Origin: Paenibacillus pectinilyticus
GTDB taxonomy: Bacteria; Bacillota; Bacilli; Paenibacillales; NBRC-103111
NCBI RefSeq assembly: GCF_001700435.1
Contig: NZ_LYPC01000016.1
Coordinates: 62,001 to 126,000 of the forward strand
Reading direction: 5' to 3'
DNA: 64,000 nucleotides
The notes beneath the pieces were generated by a model. That model saw only the letters and a list, made by a program, of their open reading frames with translations, was not told where the DNA came from and searched no databases. This document shows positions 1 through 8,041 of this stretch, piece by piece. The position numbers and the translations under genes are program-made. The first letter of the stretch is position 1. Every line of letters starts with the position of its first letter.

Positions 1-1549
1 TCTCACCGATTCGCTGCATATACGCGATAAGAATATCGTAATCAACATCACCAATATTCCTCATGAGTCCTGCATCTTGTGCTTGCTTAAATACTACGTA
101 ACCATCGCCGCCATCTGCCAAATATTTGACCGTCGCGAGTGTATAGATTGCTTCTGTCTGAATCGGTTCGTATCCCCTTGCCGTTTTTACTTCCACGCTA
201 ACAATCCGTTTAAACGGCTGCCCCGCTGGGTCCCACACATATTTCATGCCAGCGACTTGCGGGAATTTCCCCGTCTTTTTCTCAACTTCGCTAACCCCAT
301 TCTCCAAGGCTTGAATGACTTGTTTGCCGGTGAGCTGGAGTGTAAACAAATTATGCTCAAATGGCATGGTCGTTGTCACATCAGACAGGGTAATAGTACC
401 TGCTGGAATGGAGGCACGAATATTGCCGCCTGAGATTAGCGCTAGCGACGCATCCGTCTTCTCTGAAGCTTTGGACAACATACTATCCGTAATCAAATTC
501 CCCATATTGGTTTCTTTCGAACGAACGGCAAATCGCTCACCATTGAGCTCTACGGCAGACTTACCAACAATCGACTTCTTCATATCCTCCAGAGGAGCCG
601 TTAGTTCGTCTAGCACAGCTTTAACCTTCGGGTCATCTGCTACCCGAAAATTCTCGTTATCATCCTGCTCATTTACAGGCACCAATCGACCATTCCACCT
701 TGTTACAACACCGTTCTTGTCAAATGTAGCATCTAAACTCCCTAGAAACTCTCCATATTGACCAGTTTGAACGACAAGCGTTGGTGCCTCATCCTGATCT
801 CGCTTCACGATGACCGGATGCTCAAGCTGCGTATGCGTATGTCCGCCAACGATGACATCAATGCCTTTCACATTCTTAGCTAGCTCTAAATCGACATAAT
901 AGCCAAGATGGCTGAGCACGATAATCTTGTTAACACCTTGTGTTGCCAGCTTTGCAATCGTTTTTCTAGTCGTACTATACAAGTCATATAATTGCATATG
1001 ATCCTCAAGCTCAATGTCTTCGCCAGTCGTTAAACCCACTACGCCGACCTGCTCACCCTTCACATGCATGACGACGGCGGGGTGAATCTCACCACTAGCT
1101 TTCTTGCTATCTTCAATCGACTCATGAAGTAAAGGTGCTAATAAGGGCTCTTTACTAAAATCATAATTCGCATTGAGAATCGGAAACTGCGCTCCCTTCA
1201 CGAAATTGGCCAAATCCTCCACATACAGCTCATGATTTCCAATCGTCATTACATCGTAGCCAAGCAAATTCATGAACTTGAGATCAGCAAGCCCCCGATA
1301 TTGCTTAAAATAAGGCGTGCCATCAAAAACATCTCCCGCAGATAAAAGCACCGAATTCGGATGCTCCTTTCTTGCTTCGTTAATCACCGTTGATAAACGA
1401 GCAACACTCTCCAAATGTCCGTGAGTATCGTTGGTATGTAAAATGCGAAGTGTCCAATCATCCTTACTTGCCTCTTGAGCACTCGCTATAAGAGCGAATT
1501 GAGAGGCTAATGTAACTCCGCACATTATGCAAAGCAGCTTTTTCAACAT
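1..1549 (-). CDS. 5'-nucleotidase / metallophosphoesterase, secreted (partial, 3' end outside window)
   Basis: Reads on the minus strand from an ATG at 1549 and stays open to the window edge, so the C-terminus is missing. The N-terminus is a clear signal peptide ending near ASAQ. The calcineurin-like metallophosphatase core follows in the expected order: HTNDTHGH, GDVFDGTPYF, IGNHELY (metal-binding NHE) and GGHTHTQLE (GHTH). The C-terminal half has the 5'-nucleotidase substrate domain, including SGGNIRASIP and the GDGYVVF stretch. The family hydrolyses 5'-nucleotides or related phosphoesters outside the cell and supplies nucleosides and phosphate. The start is supported by AGGAAAG about 10 nt upstream. 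A short overlapping leader ORF precedes it (1543-1596). Confidence 0.9.
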   Translation of the reverse strand, partial: MLKKLLCIMCGVTLASQFALIASAQEASKDDWTLRILHTNDTHGHLESVARLSTVINEARKEHPNSVLLSAGDVFDGTPYFKQYRGLADLKFMNLLGYDVMTIGNHELYVEDLANFVKGAQFPILNANYDFSKEPLLAPLLHESIEDSKKASGEIHPAVVMHVKGEQVGVVGLTTGEDIELEDHMQLYDLYSTTRKTIAKLATQGVNKIIVLSHLGYYVDLELAKNVKGIDVIVGGHTHTQLEHPVIVKRDQDEAPTLVVQTGQYGEFLGSLDATFDKNGVVTRWNGRLVPVNEQDDNENFRVADDPKVKAVLDELTAPLEDMKKSIVGKSAVELNGERFAVRSKETNMGNLITDSMLSKASEKTDASLALISGGNIRASIPAGTITLSDVTTTMPFEHNLFTLQLTGKQVIQALENGVSEVEKKTGKFPQVAGMKYVWDPAGQPFKRIVSVEVKTARGYEPIQTEAIYTLATVKYLADGGDGYVVFKQAQDAGLMRNIGDVDYDILIAYMQRIGE

Positions 1550-1596
1550 GGACCAGCTACTTTCCTAATGACATGGCACTTCATGAAAATTATCAT
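1543..1596 (-). CDS. candidate 17-codon leader ORF overlapping the nucleotidase start
   Basis: An ATG at 1596 is preceded by a very good Shine-Dalgarno (AAGGAG, 8 nt spacing). It opens a 17-residue frame, MIIFMKCHVIRKVAGPC, whose TGA overlaps the nucleotidase start region. It is in a different frame from the nucleotidase. It could couple translation of the main gene or be a chance ORF. No known leader-peptide family is recognised. Confidence 0.35.
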   Translation of the reverse strand: MIIFMKCHVIRKVAGPC

Positions 1597-1619
1597 AAAA
1601 TATGCTCCTTTTTGTTTAT

Positions 1620-1664
1620 TTAACCGGTTAAGTAAACTATAAAGCGTTTTCAAGTTGGTGTCAA
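1620..1664 (-). promoter_or_regulatory. Sigma-A promoter with palindromic operator and cre-like site for the nucleotidase
   Basis: On the minus strand TTGACA (1664-1659), a 17-nt spacer and TATAGT (1641-1636) form a near-consensus sigma-A promoter. The spacer and -10 contain a cre-like match, TGAAAACGCTTTAT (1652-1639), differing from the consensus at one late position. A perfect 12-bp palindrome TTAACCGGTTAA (1631-1620), with the central CG typical of LacI-family operators, lies at the expected transcription start. Catabolite or LacI-type repression is inferred. Confidence 0.65.
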
Positions 1665-1706
1665 TAGTTCGTTTTTGGATCATGTGCTTGTAACGTGCGT
1701 ATCCTA

Positions 1707-1992
1707 GTTCGACTAGTGCTGAACTGAGCCGAGGGGATAGGTTTTGCTTTGGGTACTATACCGTTAGCTCAGGGTGTGGTTCGACTATCGTTGGACTGAG
1801 CGGACGGGATGGTGGGGATAGGTTTTTCTTTGGGCACTATACCGTTAGCTCAGGGTGTGGTTCGACTATCGTTGGACTGAGCGGACGGGATAGTGGGGGG
1901 AGGTTTTTCTTTGGGCACTATACCGTTAGTTCAGGAAGTGGTTCGACTAGTGCTGGACTGAGCGGACGGGATAGTGGGGGGAGGTTTTGCTA
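1707..1992. repeat. 81-bp direct tandem repeat, about 3.6 copies
   Basis: Copies begin with GTTCGACTA at 1707, 1779, 1860 and 1941. The unit is 81 bp, the first copy is 9 bp shorter and the last is truncated. Each copy contains GGACTGAGCGGACGGGATAG, a G-rich stretch, and GGCACTATACCGTTAG followed by TTCAG or CTCAG. The array lies between the nucleotidase promoter and the M24 peptidase terminator, in no convincing reading frame. Copies 2 to 4 are nearly identical, which suggests recent amplification. Confidence 0.85.
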
Positions 1993-2016
1993 TGAGTAGT
2001 ACTCCTCCCTTCTAAA

Positions 2017-2081
2017 CAAAAAAATACCCAGAGGGCCCTACGGCTGTTTCCGAAGAAACAGTCCGCAAGGGGTCTCTGGGT
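2017..2081 (-). terminator. Rho-independent terminator of the M24 peptidase
   Basis: On the minus strand an outer stem ACCCAGAG/CTCTGGGT encloses a second stem capped by a TTCG tetraloop (CTGTTTC-TTCG-GAAACAG). The outer stem is followed by ATTTTTTTG. It lies about 35 nt after the stop at 2116. Confidence 0.85.
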
Positions 2082-2115
2082 TCTGCCAACGAATTCCCGA
2101 AGGTCTTCGTTCGGT

Positions 2116-3294
2116 CTATAGATGGCGTATCCCGCCACGGGATACCGTCAATTTCTCGTATCCACCTTCGGTGATCAGATACGTGTCTTCAATCCCGACG
2201 ACCCCGCGCCCGGGGAAGGTGAACTTGGGCTCGATCGCGATGACCATGCCAGGCGCCAGCGGGTACTTGAAGCCTTTGGCGAGAACGGGCAGCTCGTCGA
2301 TTTCGAGCCCGATCCCGTGACCAAGGAATTTCACTTGGTCAGCGCCGTACCCCATGAAGTGGGGGCTAAGCCCCGCTTCACTCACTTGATCCAGCGCGAG
2401 CAGATACAGATGCTCGGCGATCTTGCCAGGCTGCAGCCTGGCTTCCGTGGCACGGAGGACCTCCTCCGCCACGTCATAGGCTCGCTGCAGCTCAGGGTCT
2501 AGATCGCCGATCACGAGCGTGCGCGTCTGATCGATCAAGTACCCGTCGATGGTGCAACCGATATCGACGAGGATCGGATCGCCGCGCTGAATCAGCGCGC
2601 GGCCTGAGCTTTGCGGGCTGGACGGATGAAGCCCCGTGCCCCCAGCCGGCCCGTCAAAATAGGTGGGCACCGCTGCCGATGCGCCTGACGCGACCATTCC
2701 GGTGATTAACTCGGAATTATACGCGCGCATACGCATCAGCCCTTGGTGCCCGCTCAGCCTGAGCTGATGCTCAATGAGCGCCATCAGCTCAAACTCCGCC
2801 ATCCCCTCACGAATGTGGGGGATGACCGCCTCCAGCGCGTCGTCCACGACGCGCGCTGCCGCTCGAATCGCCGCGACTTCGTCCGGCGATTTGATCATGC
2901 GCTGCTCTCGCACGAGCAGTGAGCCGTCCTCCCAGACCGCGCCGGGCAGCGCGGTCTGCAGCTTTACATAAAGCTGGACGGGTAACACGTCCAGCTCCAT
3001 CGCCACACGCAGCGGCTCACCCGCCGCTGCGCCTCCCCGCGCGCGAAGCCGCTCGCCGAGCGTCTTCCAAGAGCCGAGCGCTTCGACGGCCGCTGCTGCT
3101 TCCTCCTCCGCTCGGACCAAACTCCGACGAACGAGATAGATCGCTTCGCCCTCCGTGGGAATAAATAAAAACCCTGTCTGCATCGAGCCGCAGTAGTAAT
3201 ATATATCGACATTCTGCGTGACCAGGAAGCCTGACCATCCACGCTTACGCATCTCATCTTGCAGCAATCGCTGCCTTTGCTGAAAAATTGTCAT
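2116..3294 (-). CDS. M24 family Xaa-Pro aminopeptidase / dipeptidase (392 aa)
   Basis: A creatinase-type N-terminal domain (about 1-135) is followed by the pita-bread metallopeptidase domain. All five metal ligands are visible: D244 and D255 in VDIGCTIDGYLIDQTRT, H326 in FLGHGIGLE, E355 in IAIEPKF and E369 in GIEDTY. The enzyme would cleave N-terminal residues or dipeptides next to proline in the cytoplasm; no signal peptide is seen. AGGAG lies 10 nt before the ATG. The gene is markedly more GC-rich than its neighbours, which produces many shadow ORFs. The choice between aminopeptidase P, prolidase and a creatinase-like enzyme is not settled by sequence alone. Confidence 0.88.
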   Translation of the reverse strand: MTIFQQRQRLLQDEMRKRGWSGFLVTQNVDIYYYCGSMQTGFLFIPTEGEAIYLVRRSLVRAEEEAAAAVEALGSWKTLGERLRARGGAAAGEPLRVAMELDVLPVQLYVKLQTALPGAVWEDGSLLVREQRMIKSPDEVAAIRAAARVVDDALEAVIPHIREGMAEFELMALIEHQLRLSGHQGLMRMRAYNSELITGMVASGASAAVPTYFDGPAGGTGLHPSSPQSSGRALIQRGDPILVDIGCTIDGYLIDQTRTLVIGDLDPELQRAYDVAEEVLRATEARLQPGKIAEHLYLLALDQVSEAGLSPHFMGYGADQVKFLGHGIGLEIDELPVLAKGFKYPLAPGMVIAIEPKFTFPGRGVVGIEDTYLITEGGYEKLTVSRGGIRHL

Positions 3295-3334
3295 TTTGAG
3301 CCACTCCTATTTCCCGTCATTCACACCTTCTCCC

Positions 3335-3365
3335 ATTATACATTGAAATAACCTCTATCGCACAA
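3335..3365 (-). promoter_or_regulatory. possible promoter of the M24 peptidase
   Basis: A perfect TATAAT (3340-3335, minus strand) lies about 40 nt upstream of the ATG. The best -35 candidate, TTGTGC (3365-3360), sits at a long 19-nt spacing. It lies in the 90-bp gap after the pilus operon. Confidence 0.35.
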
Positions 3366-3385
3366 TCGTCGCTGCCTCCTCTCCC

Positions 3386-3868
3386 TTAATAAACCATCTC
3401 CGCAGAAGACTTAATCACCCACGTAATCGGCTGCAAAACCGCATAAGTCCGCGGAAACTCCAACCGGATAAACATAATGACCCCAGGTCGCTCCAGCGTG
3501 ACCGAGTAATCCAAACGATCATCCTGATACATGTAAGGAAACACGGTATCTTCATTCACAACCTTAAATAACTCAACCACCACTCTACTCTTCAAAAAAG
3601 TGTCAGGCAGCGGCTCATTATCCTCATTTAATCGTAGATTCGCTTGTAGATAGGCCAGCGCAGCTTCCCTTGCTTTCGTCTCATCAATCGAATGAATCCC
3701 TTGTGCCAGCTTCGCCCCATCACTTTGCTGGGCTGCCGCATGCACCGCATCATTCAACCCATGCTTTCCTTGAAAGACGGTATGCATCGCCAACTCTTCA
3801 TCTGTTTGAAGGGCATACAGCGACATGAATACCACGCTCATTAACACCATTAATAGCAGCTTGTACAC
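3386..3868 (-). CDS. TadE/TadG-like membrane-anchored minor pilin protein (160 aa)
   Basis: Last gene of the Tad operon. A GTG start at 3868 is preceded by GAGGG at about 7 nt. One N-terminal hydrophobic segment (about residues 3-20) is followed by a 140-residue extracytoplasmic part with no recognised catalytic motif. Position after a second protein of the same build, and the short gap between them (16 nt), support a minor or pseudopilin role. I do not recognise the exact family; the call rests on architecture and context. Confidence 0.6.
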   Translation of the reverse strand: MYKLLLMVLMSVVFMSLYALQTDEELAMHTVFQGKHGLNDAVHAAAQQSDGAKLAQGIHSIDETKAREAALAYLQANLRLNEDNEPLPDTFLKSRVVVELFKVVNEDTVFPYMYQDDRLDYSVTLERPGVIMFIRLEFPRTYAVLQPITWVIKSSAEMVY

Positions 3869-3884
3869 GCCATTCCCTCAACTC

Positions 3885-4310
3885 TCAAGGCACATATTCA
3901 CTCATTTTCATGCCCGTTGCTCCCATTCGATCAGAAGCAGATGGCACTGTGATACCAACGAGCTGATCGATAACAAAAAGCCGGTGATACGGATACGTCA
4001 TCGTTAACCGCAAGCCCGTTCCTCTCCAAACAGGTGCACTTGCATCCATCCCAGCTACCCCCGTGTTGGTGGCAACCACGTACGCCAGCTCGCTGGCGAC
4101 GAAGCCTCTTTCCTCCATACGCTCCCTGGATTCCGCAATCATCGCTGCATTGATATATCCACGACTGCCACTTGCACCAACCTCAAGTAAATAATCGACT
4201 TCCTTTTGCAATACAGCCTGCCGAACAATAATAACGTGCTTGTACACGGGGGCGAACATGAACCAACAAAGCATTGTCGCAAATAGAATAAACACCAAGA
4301 TCTGCTTCAT
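3885..4310 (-). CDS. TadE-like pseudopilin, hypothetical (141 aa)
   Basis: An N-terminal transmembrane segment (MKQILVFILFATMLCWFMF) is followed by a helical stretch (about 25-55) and a small beta-rich extracytoplasmic domain. The start ATG overlaps the stop of the preceding 48-aa gene as ATGA, which indicates translational coupling. TadE-type pseudopilins act in Flp pilus assembly; membership is inferred from size, topology and operon position. Confidence 0.6.
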   Translation of the reverse strand: MKQILVFILFATMLCWFMFAPVYKHVIIVRQAVLQKEVDYLLEVGASGSRGYINAAMIAESRERMEERGFVASELAYVVATNTGVAGMDASAPVWRGTGLRLTMTYPYHRLFVIDQLVGITVPSASDRMGATGMKMSEYVP

Positions 4311-4453
4311 GGATTAATCCGCTCAATCGAACCATTAATCCTAGCTCCGCTATCACTCACCTGCCTGCGTGTCCCCGTACTTCCCCCTACAATATCCATA
4401 TAAATTCCGATGACAACAATCATCAGCAGCACCGTGACAAGAATCGATCTCAT
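4307..4453 (-). CDS. 48-aa pilin-like peptide, paralogue of the next gene
   Basis: ATG at 4453, 48 codons, stop TGA at 4309-4307 overlapping the following ATG. The peptide starts MRSILVTVLLMIVVIGIY, a single membrane helix, and has a short polar tail containing GGSTGTRRQ and ending RINP. It matches the build of the 49-residue neighbour: the same MR.ILVTV..MIVV start, a GSTG.R motif after the helix and a final Pro. The pair sits where Flp-type pilins sit in many tad loci, but the canonical Flp processing motif is not obvious. The ATGA overlap and the paralogy support it being a real gene. Confidence 0.65.
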   Translation of the reverse strand: MRSILVTVLLMIVVIGIYMDIVGGSTGTRRQVSDSGARINGSIERINP

Positions 4454-4469
4454 AGACAACAAACCATAT

Positions 4470-4619
4470 CTAAGGTTGAAGAGCATTTATGTTCGTATTG
4501 GCAGTCGTTCCATGGGTTCCGATATTCTTCCTCATCCCTGTTGATCCATCATTAATAATCGTCGTAAATAAGAGTGCCACCACAATCATCATCATTACCG
4601 TTACCAAAATATTTCTCAT
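4470..4619 (-). CDS. 49-aa pilin-like peptide
   Basis: The frame is open from further upstream (4679), but the ATG at 4619 is chosen. It follows GGGAGAG at about 9 nt and avoids overlap with tadC. The product begins MRNILVTVMMMIVVALLF, a single membrane helix, and has a 28-residue polar tail with GSTGMRKN. It is a clear paralogue of the peptide at 4307-4453. It may be the major Flp-like subunit or a membrane adaptor of the pilus; which one cannot be told from sequence. Confidence 0.6.
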   Translation of the reverse strand: MRNILVTVMMMIVVALLFTTIINDGSTGMRKNIGTHGTTANTNINALQP

Positions 4620-4641
4620 CTTCTCGCTCTCCCATCGCTTT

Positions 4642-5541
4642 TTAGTTAATAGCGTCAAATAATCGTTGTCCTTCGGCAATCCATGGGTACATAAATACCC
4701 GAAATGTATTCAGAATCGGTAGTCCTGCCAGAACAAACAGCACATACGATACCGTTTCCTTCTTACTATCACGAATCAATTCCATCTTTTCCTTGTAATC
4801 TTGAATCCGCTGCTTCAGCAGTTCGTAATAGCCGCTATGTTCATTCAACCGGAGTGCATTCAGCGTTTCTCCAAAGCTATGCGCTTCTTCTGTGCCAAGT
4901 CTCATTTTAAAATGGGAAATGGCCTCTTCCGCTCCCTGATACCACTCATTCAGCAGCAGCTGAACATGGGCGCGAATTGACGTCGTTTGACCGACGCATA
5001 AGGACAATTTATCGTGCAAATTTAAACGTGAATCGTTATAGTACAAGAGCTGTCGGCTAATCGCATAGATATCTCGAACAATGCGCTGAGATCGTTTTTC
5101 TTTTATCTGTATGAGCACTTTCCTGTCCCAAAATAAGAAGATTGACGTCACCACAGCGCCAACAAGCACATAAACGGGCTGCACATGCAGGGCAAACCAT
5201 GGATGCCTGAAAGCTGCATACGACATACATCCGATTAGCAACGCTCCACCAAGAAGCAGCCTTCTGGCAGCCTCGTACAAGCTAGCATTCAGCCAAAAGC
5301 CGCACGCTAACAGCAGTTGTCGCTTTTCCTCCACCTTTTTCGCGCTCATCCCTAACATCTGATATAACCAGGGAGGAATTTGGGCTTCTCTTAATGCACT
5401 TGTCACTTGCCAAGCTCGCCATCTTCTCTTGCGTGCCGGGATCAACTTAAGTCCGTGGTAGATCATCATCATAAAAAGAATAAATAATAGCAACCGAGAG
5501 GCATACTGTAACATTAACAGCTGGGTATTGACCAAAATCAC
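4642..5541 (-). CDS. tadC: TadC-like type II secretion F-family membrane protein (299 aa)
   Basis: Hydrophobic segments lie near residues 10-30, 92-130 and 262-285, with a cytoplasmic helical domain between them (DIYAISRQLL, GAEEAISHFKMRLGT). This layout is typical of GspF/TadC platform proteins. A GTG start at 5541 has AGGAG at 8 nt. It lies just after tadB (13 nt), as in most tad loci. TadB and TadC together would form the inner-membrane platform that the CpaF ATPase turns. Confidence 0.75.
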   Translation of the reverse strand: MILVNTQLLMLQYASRLLLFILFMMMIYHGLKLIPARKRRWRAWQVTSALREAQIPPWLYQMLGMSAKKVEEKRQLLLACGFWLNASLYEAARRLLLGGALLIGCMSYAAFRHPWFALHVQPVYVLVGAVVTSIFLFWDRKVLIQIKEKRSQRIVRDIYAISRQLLYYNDSRLNLHDKLSLCVGQTTSIRAHVQLLLNEWYQGAEEAISHFKMRLGTEEAHSFGETLNALRLNEHSGYYELLKQRIQDYKEKMELIRDSKKETVSYVLFVLAGLPILNTFRVFMYPWIAEGQRLFDAIN

Positions 5542-5553
5542 GGTATTAACTCC

Positions 5554-6486
5554 TCACATTCTTCGCATTGATAAGTAAATCCCCATCAAAAACGAGACAA
5601 ATATTAGTAAAAGGGCATCCAAAATCATATTCCTACCCGCTGGGTCTACCACATAATACAGATAAGCATTATCCGCATTCACTTTGAAATTAATCCACAT
5701 AAACAAGGCTAGAAACCCAATCGGCGTAAAATTCGCAATCCGTATCTCCAACAGCCGATTTCTTTCCATTTGATCGAAACGTTGCGCCTTGCGCATATCC
5801 GTGATAAGCTCCTTCAAGCTATCGCCAACAAAACTGCCTTCTTTCAACGCAACCCGCATAATGCCGGTAAAATAGTCCGCCCAGTTATGGCCGAGCGTAA
5901 GAGAAAAGATCCGTAAACTCTCTTCGGTATCCCGTTGCGTCATTAAATGACGATACAATTGCTCAAAAACAGGCTTTATCGGATAAAGAATACGATTTTC
6001 CTCTAGGCAATACTTTAAGGCAATTTTCATATTTTGATTCGGATCCATCATGTAGTACTGGTAAAAGACTTCCACAGCGGGCAGAAACTCTAATCTCGTC
6101 TGCAATCGGACACTAACCAGCTTCACTCGGAGCAATAAATACGGCAGTGAACTGCCAATCGTCGTGATAATAACTGCTCCTTTAACCGTTGCAAAAAACA
6201 AAATCCCCGCCAACAAACCAGATAACATCCCAATGACACTGATCGTCAACATCGCCCGCATACTCAGTTTAGAGTCGATAGATTCCAGCAAATCTTCAAT
6301 ATGTTTAAAAGCTCTGCTATTTTTCTCCAAATATGCGCTTAATCTTGCACCGACTGTGGCATTTTTGACATAATGCAAACGAAATCTTGCCTTCCGTTGG
6401 CGAACCAGGACCTCCAGAAGGGCTTGGAAACCTACATATACAAGTATAAATAACAACAAGAGAAAGACATATTTGGCGAAAATCAC
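5554..6486 (-). CDS. tadB: TadB-like type II secretion F-family membrane protein (310 aa)
   Basis: An N-terminal membrane helix is followed by a paired central segment (about 78-125) and a C-terminal helix pair. The T2SSF-type helical domain (FLPAVEVFYQYYMM ... LRIFSLTLGHNWADYFTGIM) lies between. A GTG start overlaps the cpaF stop as GTGA, so translation is coupled to the ATPase. The role is inner-membrane platform of Flp pilus assembly. Confidence 0.78.
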   Translation of the reverse strand: MIFAKYVFLLLLFILVYVGFQALLEVLVRQRKARFRLHYVKNATVGARLSAYLEKNSRAFKHIEDLLESIDSKLSMRAMLTISVIGMLSGLLAGILFFATVKGAVIITTIGSSLPYLLLRVKLVSVRLQTRLEFLPAVEVFYQYYMMDPNQNMKIALKYCLEENRILYPIKPVFEQLYRHLMTQRDTEESLRIFSLTLGHNWADYFTGIMRVALKEGSFVGDSLKELITDMRKAQRFDQMERNRLLEIRIANFTPIGFLALFMWINFKVNADNAYLYYVVDPAGRNMILDALLLIFVSFLMGIYLSMRRM

Positions 6487-8018
6487 TCCCTTAAATCGCC
6501 TTCTTCCCCTTCTTTTTCGATAAATCCGTGCTGCATCAACAGCGAATAACTATCCTCATCTGCCCTTCTAATTCTTCGCGATGCATGAAGCGACAATTTC
6601 CCGGGAAATGTCCATTTGTCTGTCGAGTTGTCATAACGTGCTAGATTCGTGACGAAAACGCATTTATCTTCATAACGATATTCGACGATTCGTACTATCT
6701 TTCTTTTGCCCCGAACTACCCGCATTTCGATGCCGATATGTGTCACAAATTCCGTAATCCGCTTCGTCAAACGCTGCGAGTTCATCCCTCTGCCATCCAG
6801 CATGCACATATCTGTGATCGCATCCGGCACATCCTCCAGTTCACTCACGTGGACGGTCGTCAAGCTGCCTTCATGACCGCGTGTACAAGCGCGAACATAT
6901 AAATTCGCATCCTCGTCCCGGATCTCCGCATGACAAATCCGTTTCGGAGACTGTCTTAACGCCAGTTTAAAAGCCTGCAAACCCGAGTGTTTCGGATCTT
7001 CTTCGTCAATTTCGTATTCGACGATATTTTTATACGGGAAATCTCGCTTTAAATTCAATTCAAATCGAGATTCAATCGTGATAATACGCTCGTTATCGTC
7101 CATTTCAGCGATGATCGCTTTGATTAAATTTGTCTTTCCGGAGTTTGTCGGTCCAATAACGACCAGATTGAAATATGTGCGGATGAAACAACGAAGTAAT
7201 ATCTCCATGCGGTTATCCATTGTAGCGAGGTCTGGCGAGGTTAGTGAGGCTAAATCAAATCTTTTTACCGTATAAAATCGGATCGTTAGGGTCGGTTCTG
7301 CCGTGAACCCAAAGCCCGTCATCGTCACGCGTGAGCCATCTTGGAGTACAACCTCGGCCCATCGTTTTCGGGGGTTCAGCGTATCATGGTTAAATAGCAC
7401 AAGATTTTGTTGAATTCGCTCTAATTCACGGATAGATGGCAGTTCATAGTGAGAAGGTCTGGCCATTCCGCCACGCACCTCAAAAATCTGCCTCCCCACA
7501 ACCTGAATCTCCTCCAGACCTTCCTTCTGTTTAAGAACAAGTTCAAGGACATTTAAGCCAATAATTTCGGCAAAAATCGCCTCTGGCAATGTCGTATACC
7601 CGCTCGTCCGAGGCGGGATGTCGGAAAGTCTTCTTTTCGACACGAGGTCGTGAATAATCGCCAGCAGCTTGCCTCGATCTTCTTCATAGCCCAGAATGGC
7701 GCGATTCAGCGTCTCATTATAGAGCTGCTTTTCGCTCTCCGACCGGCCTTTCAGGGAAACGAGCTCACTGCGAATTTCTTGCACCCATTGTTGAAAAAGC
7801 ATCTCTTCGCCCAATGGCTCTTGGTTATTTCCATTTGCCCGAGCATCTTGCGTGAGTTCTCCCGGATCTCCCGTAAATTCTCCTAAGCTACCTCTTTCGT
7901 TCGCTTTATGCAGCCCCGTAACTGCGTGTGAACCCGAAAAATGCTGTAAGCCTACTACAGCTTCCTCTGTCCTGCGTTCATGCATATAGGTAATCATCGA
8001 GAACCTTTTTCCGCTCAC
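6483..8018 (-). CDS. cpaF: CpaF/TadA-type pilus assembly ATPase (511 aa)
   Basis: The C-terminal ATPase has Walker A IGPTNSGKTN (about 289-297), the Asp/Glu-box region IITIESRFEL, the Walker B-like RICHAEIRDED and the His-box region GHEGSLTTVH, all typical of GspE/VirB11-class secretion ATPases. About 100 N-terminal residues are low-complexity and probably linker. The GTG at 8018 is chosen because the strong AGGAGG (8032-8027) sits 8 nt before it; a more upstream in-frame GTG overlaps that site. The protein powers pilin polymerisation. It sits between cpaE-like and tadB genes. Confidence 0.88.
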   Translation of the reverse strand: MSGKRFSMITYMHERRTEEAVVGLQHFSGSHAVTGLHKANERGSLGEFTGDPGELTQDARANGNNQEPLGEEMLFQQWVQEIRSELVSLKGRSESEKQLYNETLNRAILGYEEDRGKLLAIIHDLVSKRRLSDIPPRTSGYTTLPEAIFAEIIGLNVLELVLKQKEGLEEIQVVGRQIFEVRGGMARPSHYELPSIRELERIQQNLVLFNHDTLNPRKRWAEVVLQDGSRVTMTGFGFTAEPTLTIRFYTVKRFDLASLTSPDLATMDNRMEILLRCFIRTYFNLVVIGPTNSGKTNLIKAIIAEMDDNERIITIESRFELNLKRDFPYKNIVEYEIDEEDPKHSGLQAFKLALRQSPKRICHAEIRDEDANLYVRACTRGHEGSLTTVHVSELEDVPDAITDMCMLDGRGMNSQRLTKRITEFVTHIGIEMRVVRGKRKIVRIVEYRYEDKCVFVTNLARYDNSTDKWTFPGKLSLHASRRIRRADEDSYSLLMQHGFIEKEGEEGDLRE

Positions 8019-8041
8019 TCCCTTCACCTCCTGTGATTGAT

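Noticed and set aside
1707-1992. CRISPR array
   Set aside because: The 81-bp units are repeated along their whole length; there are no unique spacers and no cas genes.
1947-2138. 63-aa minus-strand frame after the M24 peptidase
   Set aside because: It spans the terminator hairpin and part of the tandem array, so it is not a gene.
2116-3294. Horizontal transfer of the GC-rich M24 gene (and of the PfkB gene)
   Set aside because: Higher GC alone is weak evidence; no mobile element, flanking repeat or tRNA is near, and the regulatory signals look native.
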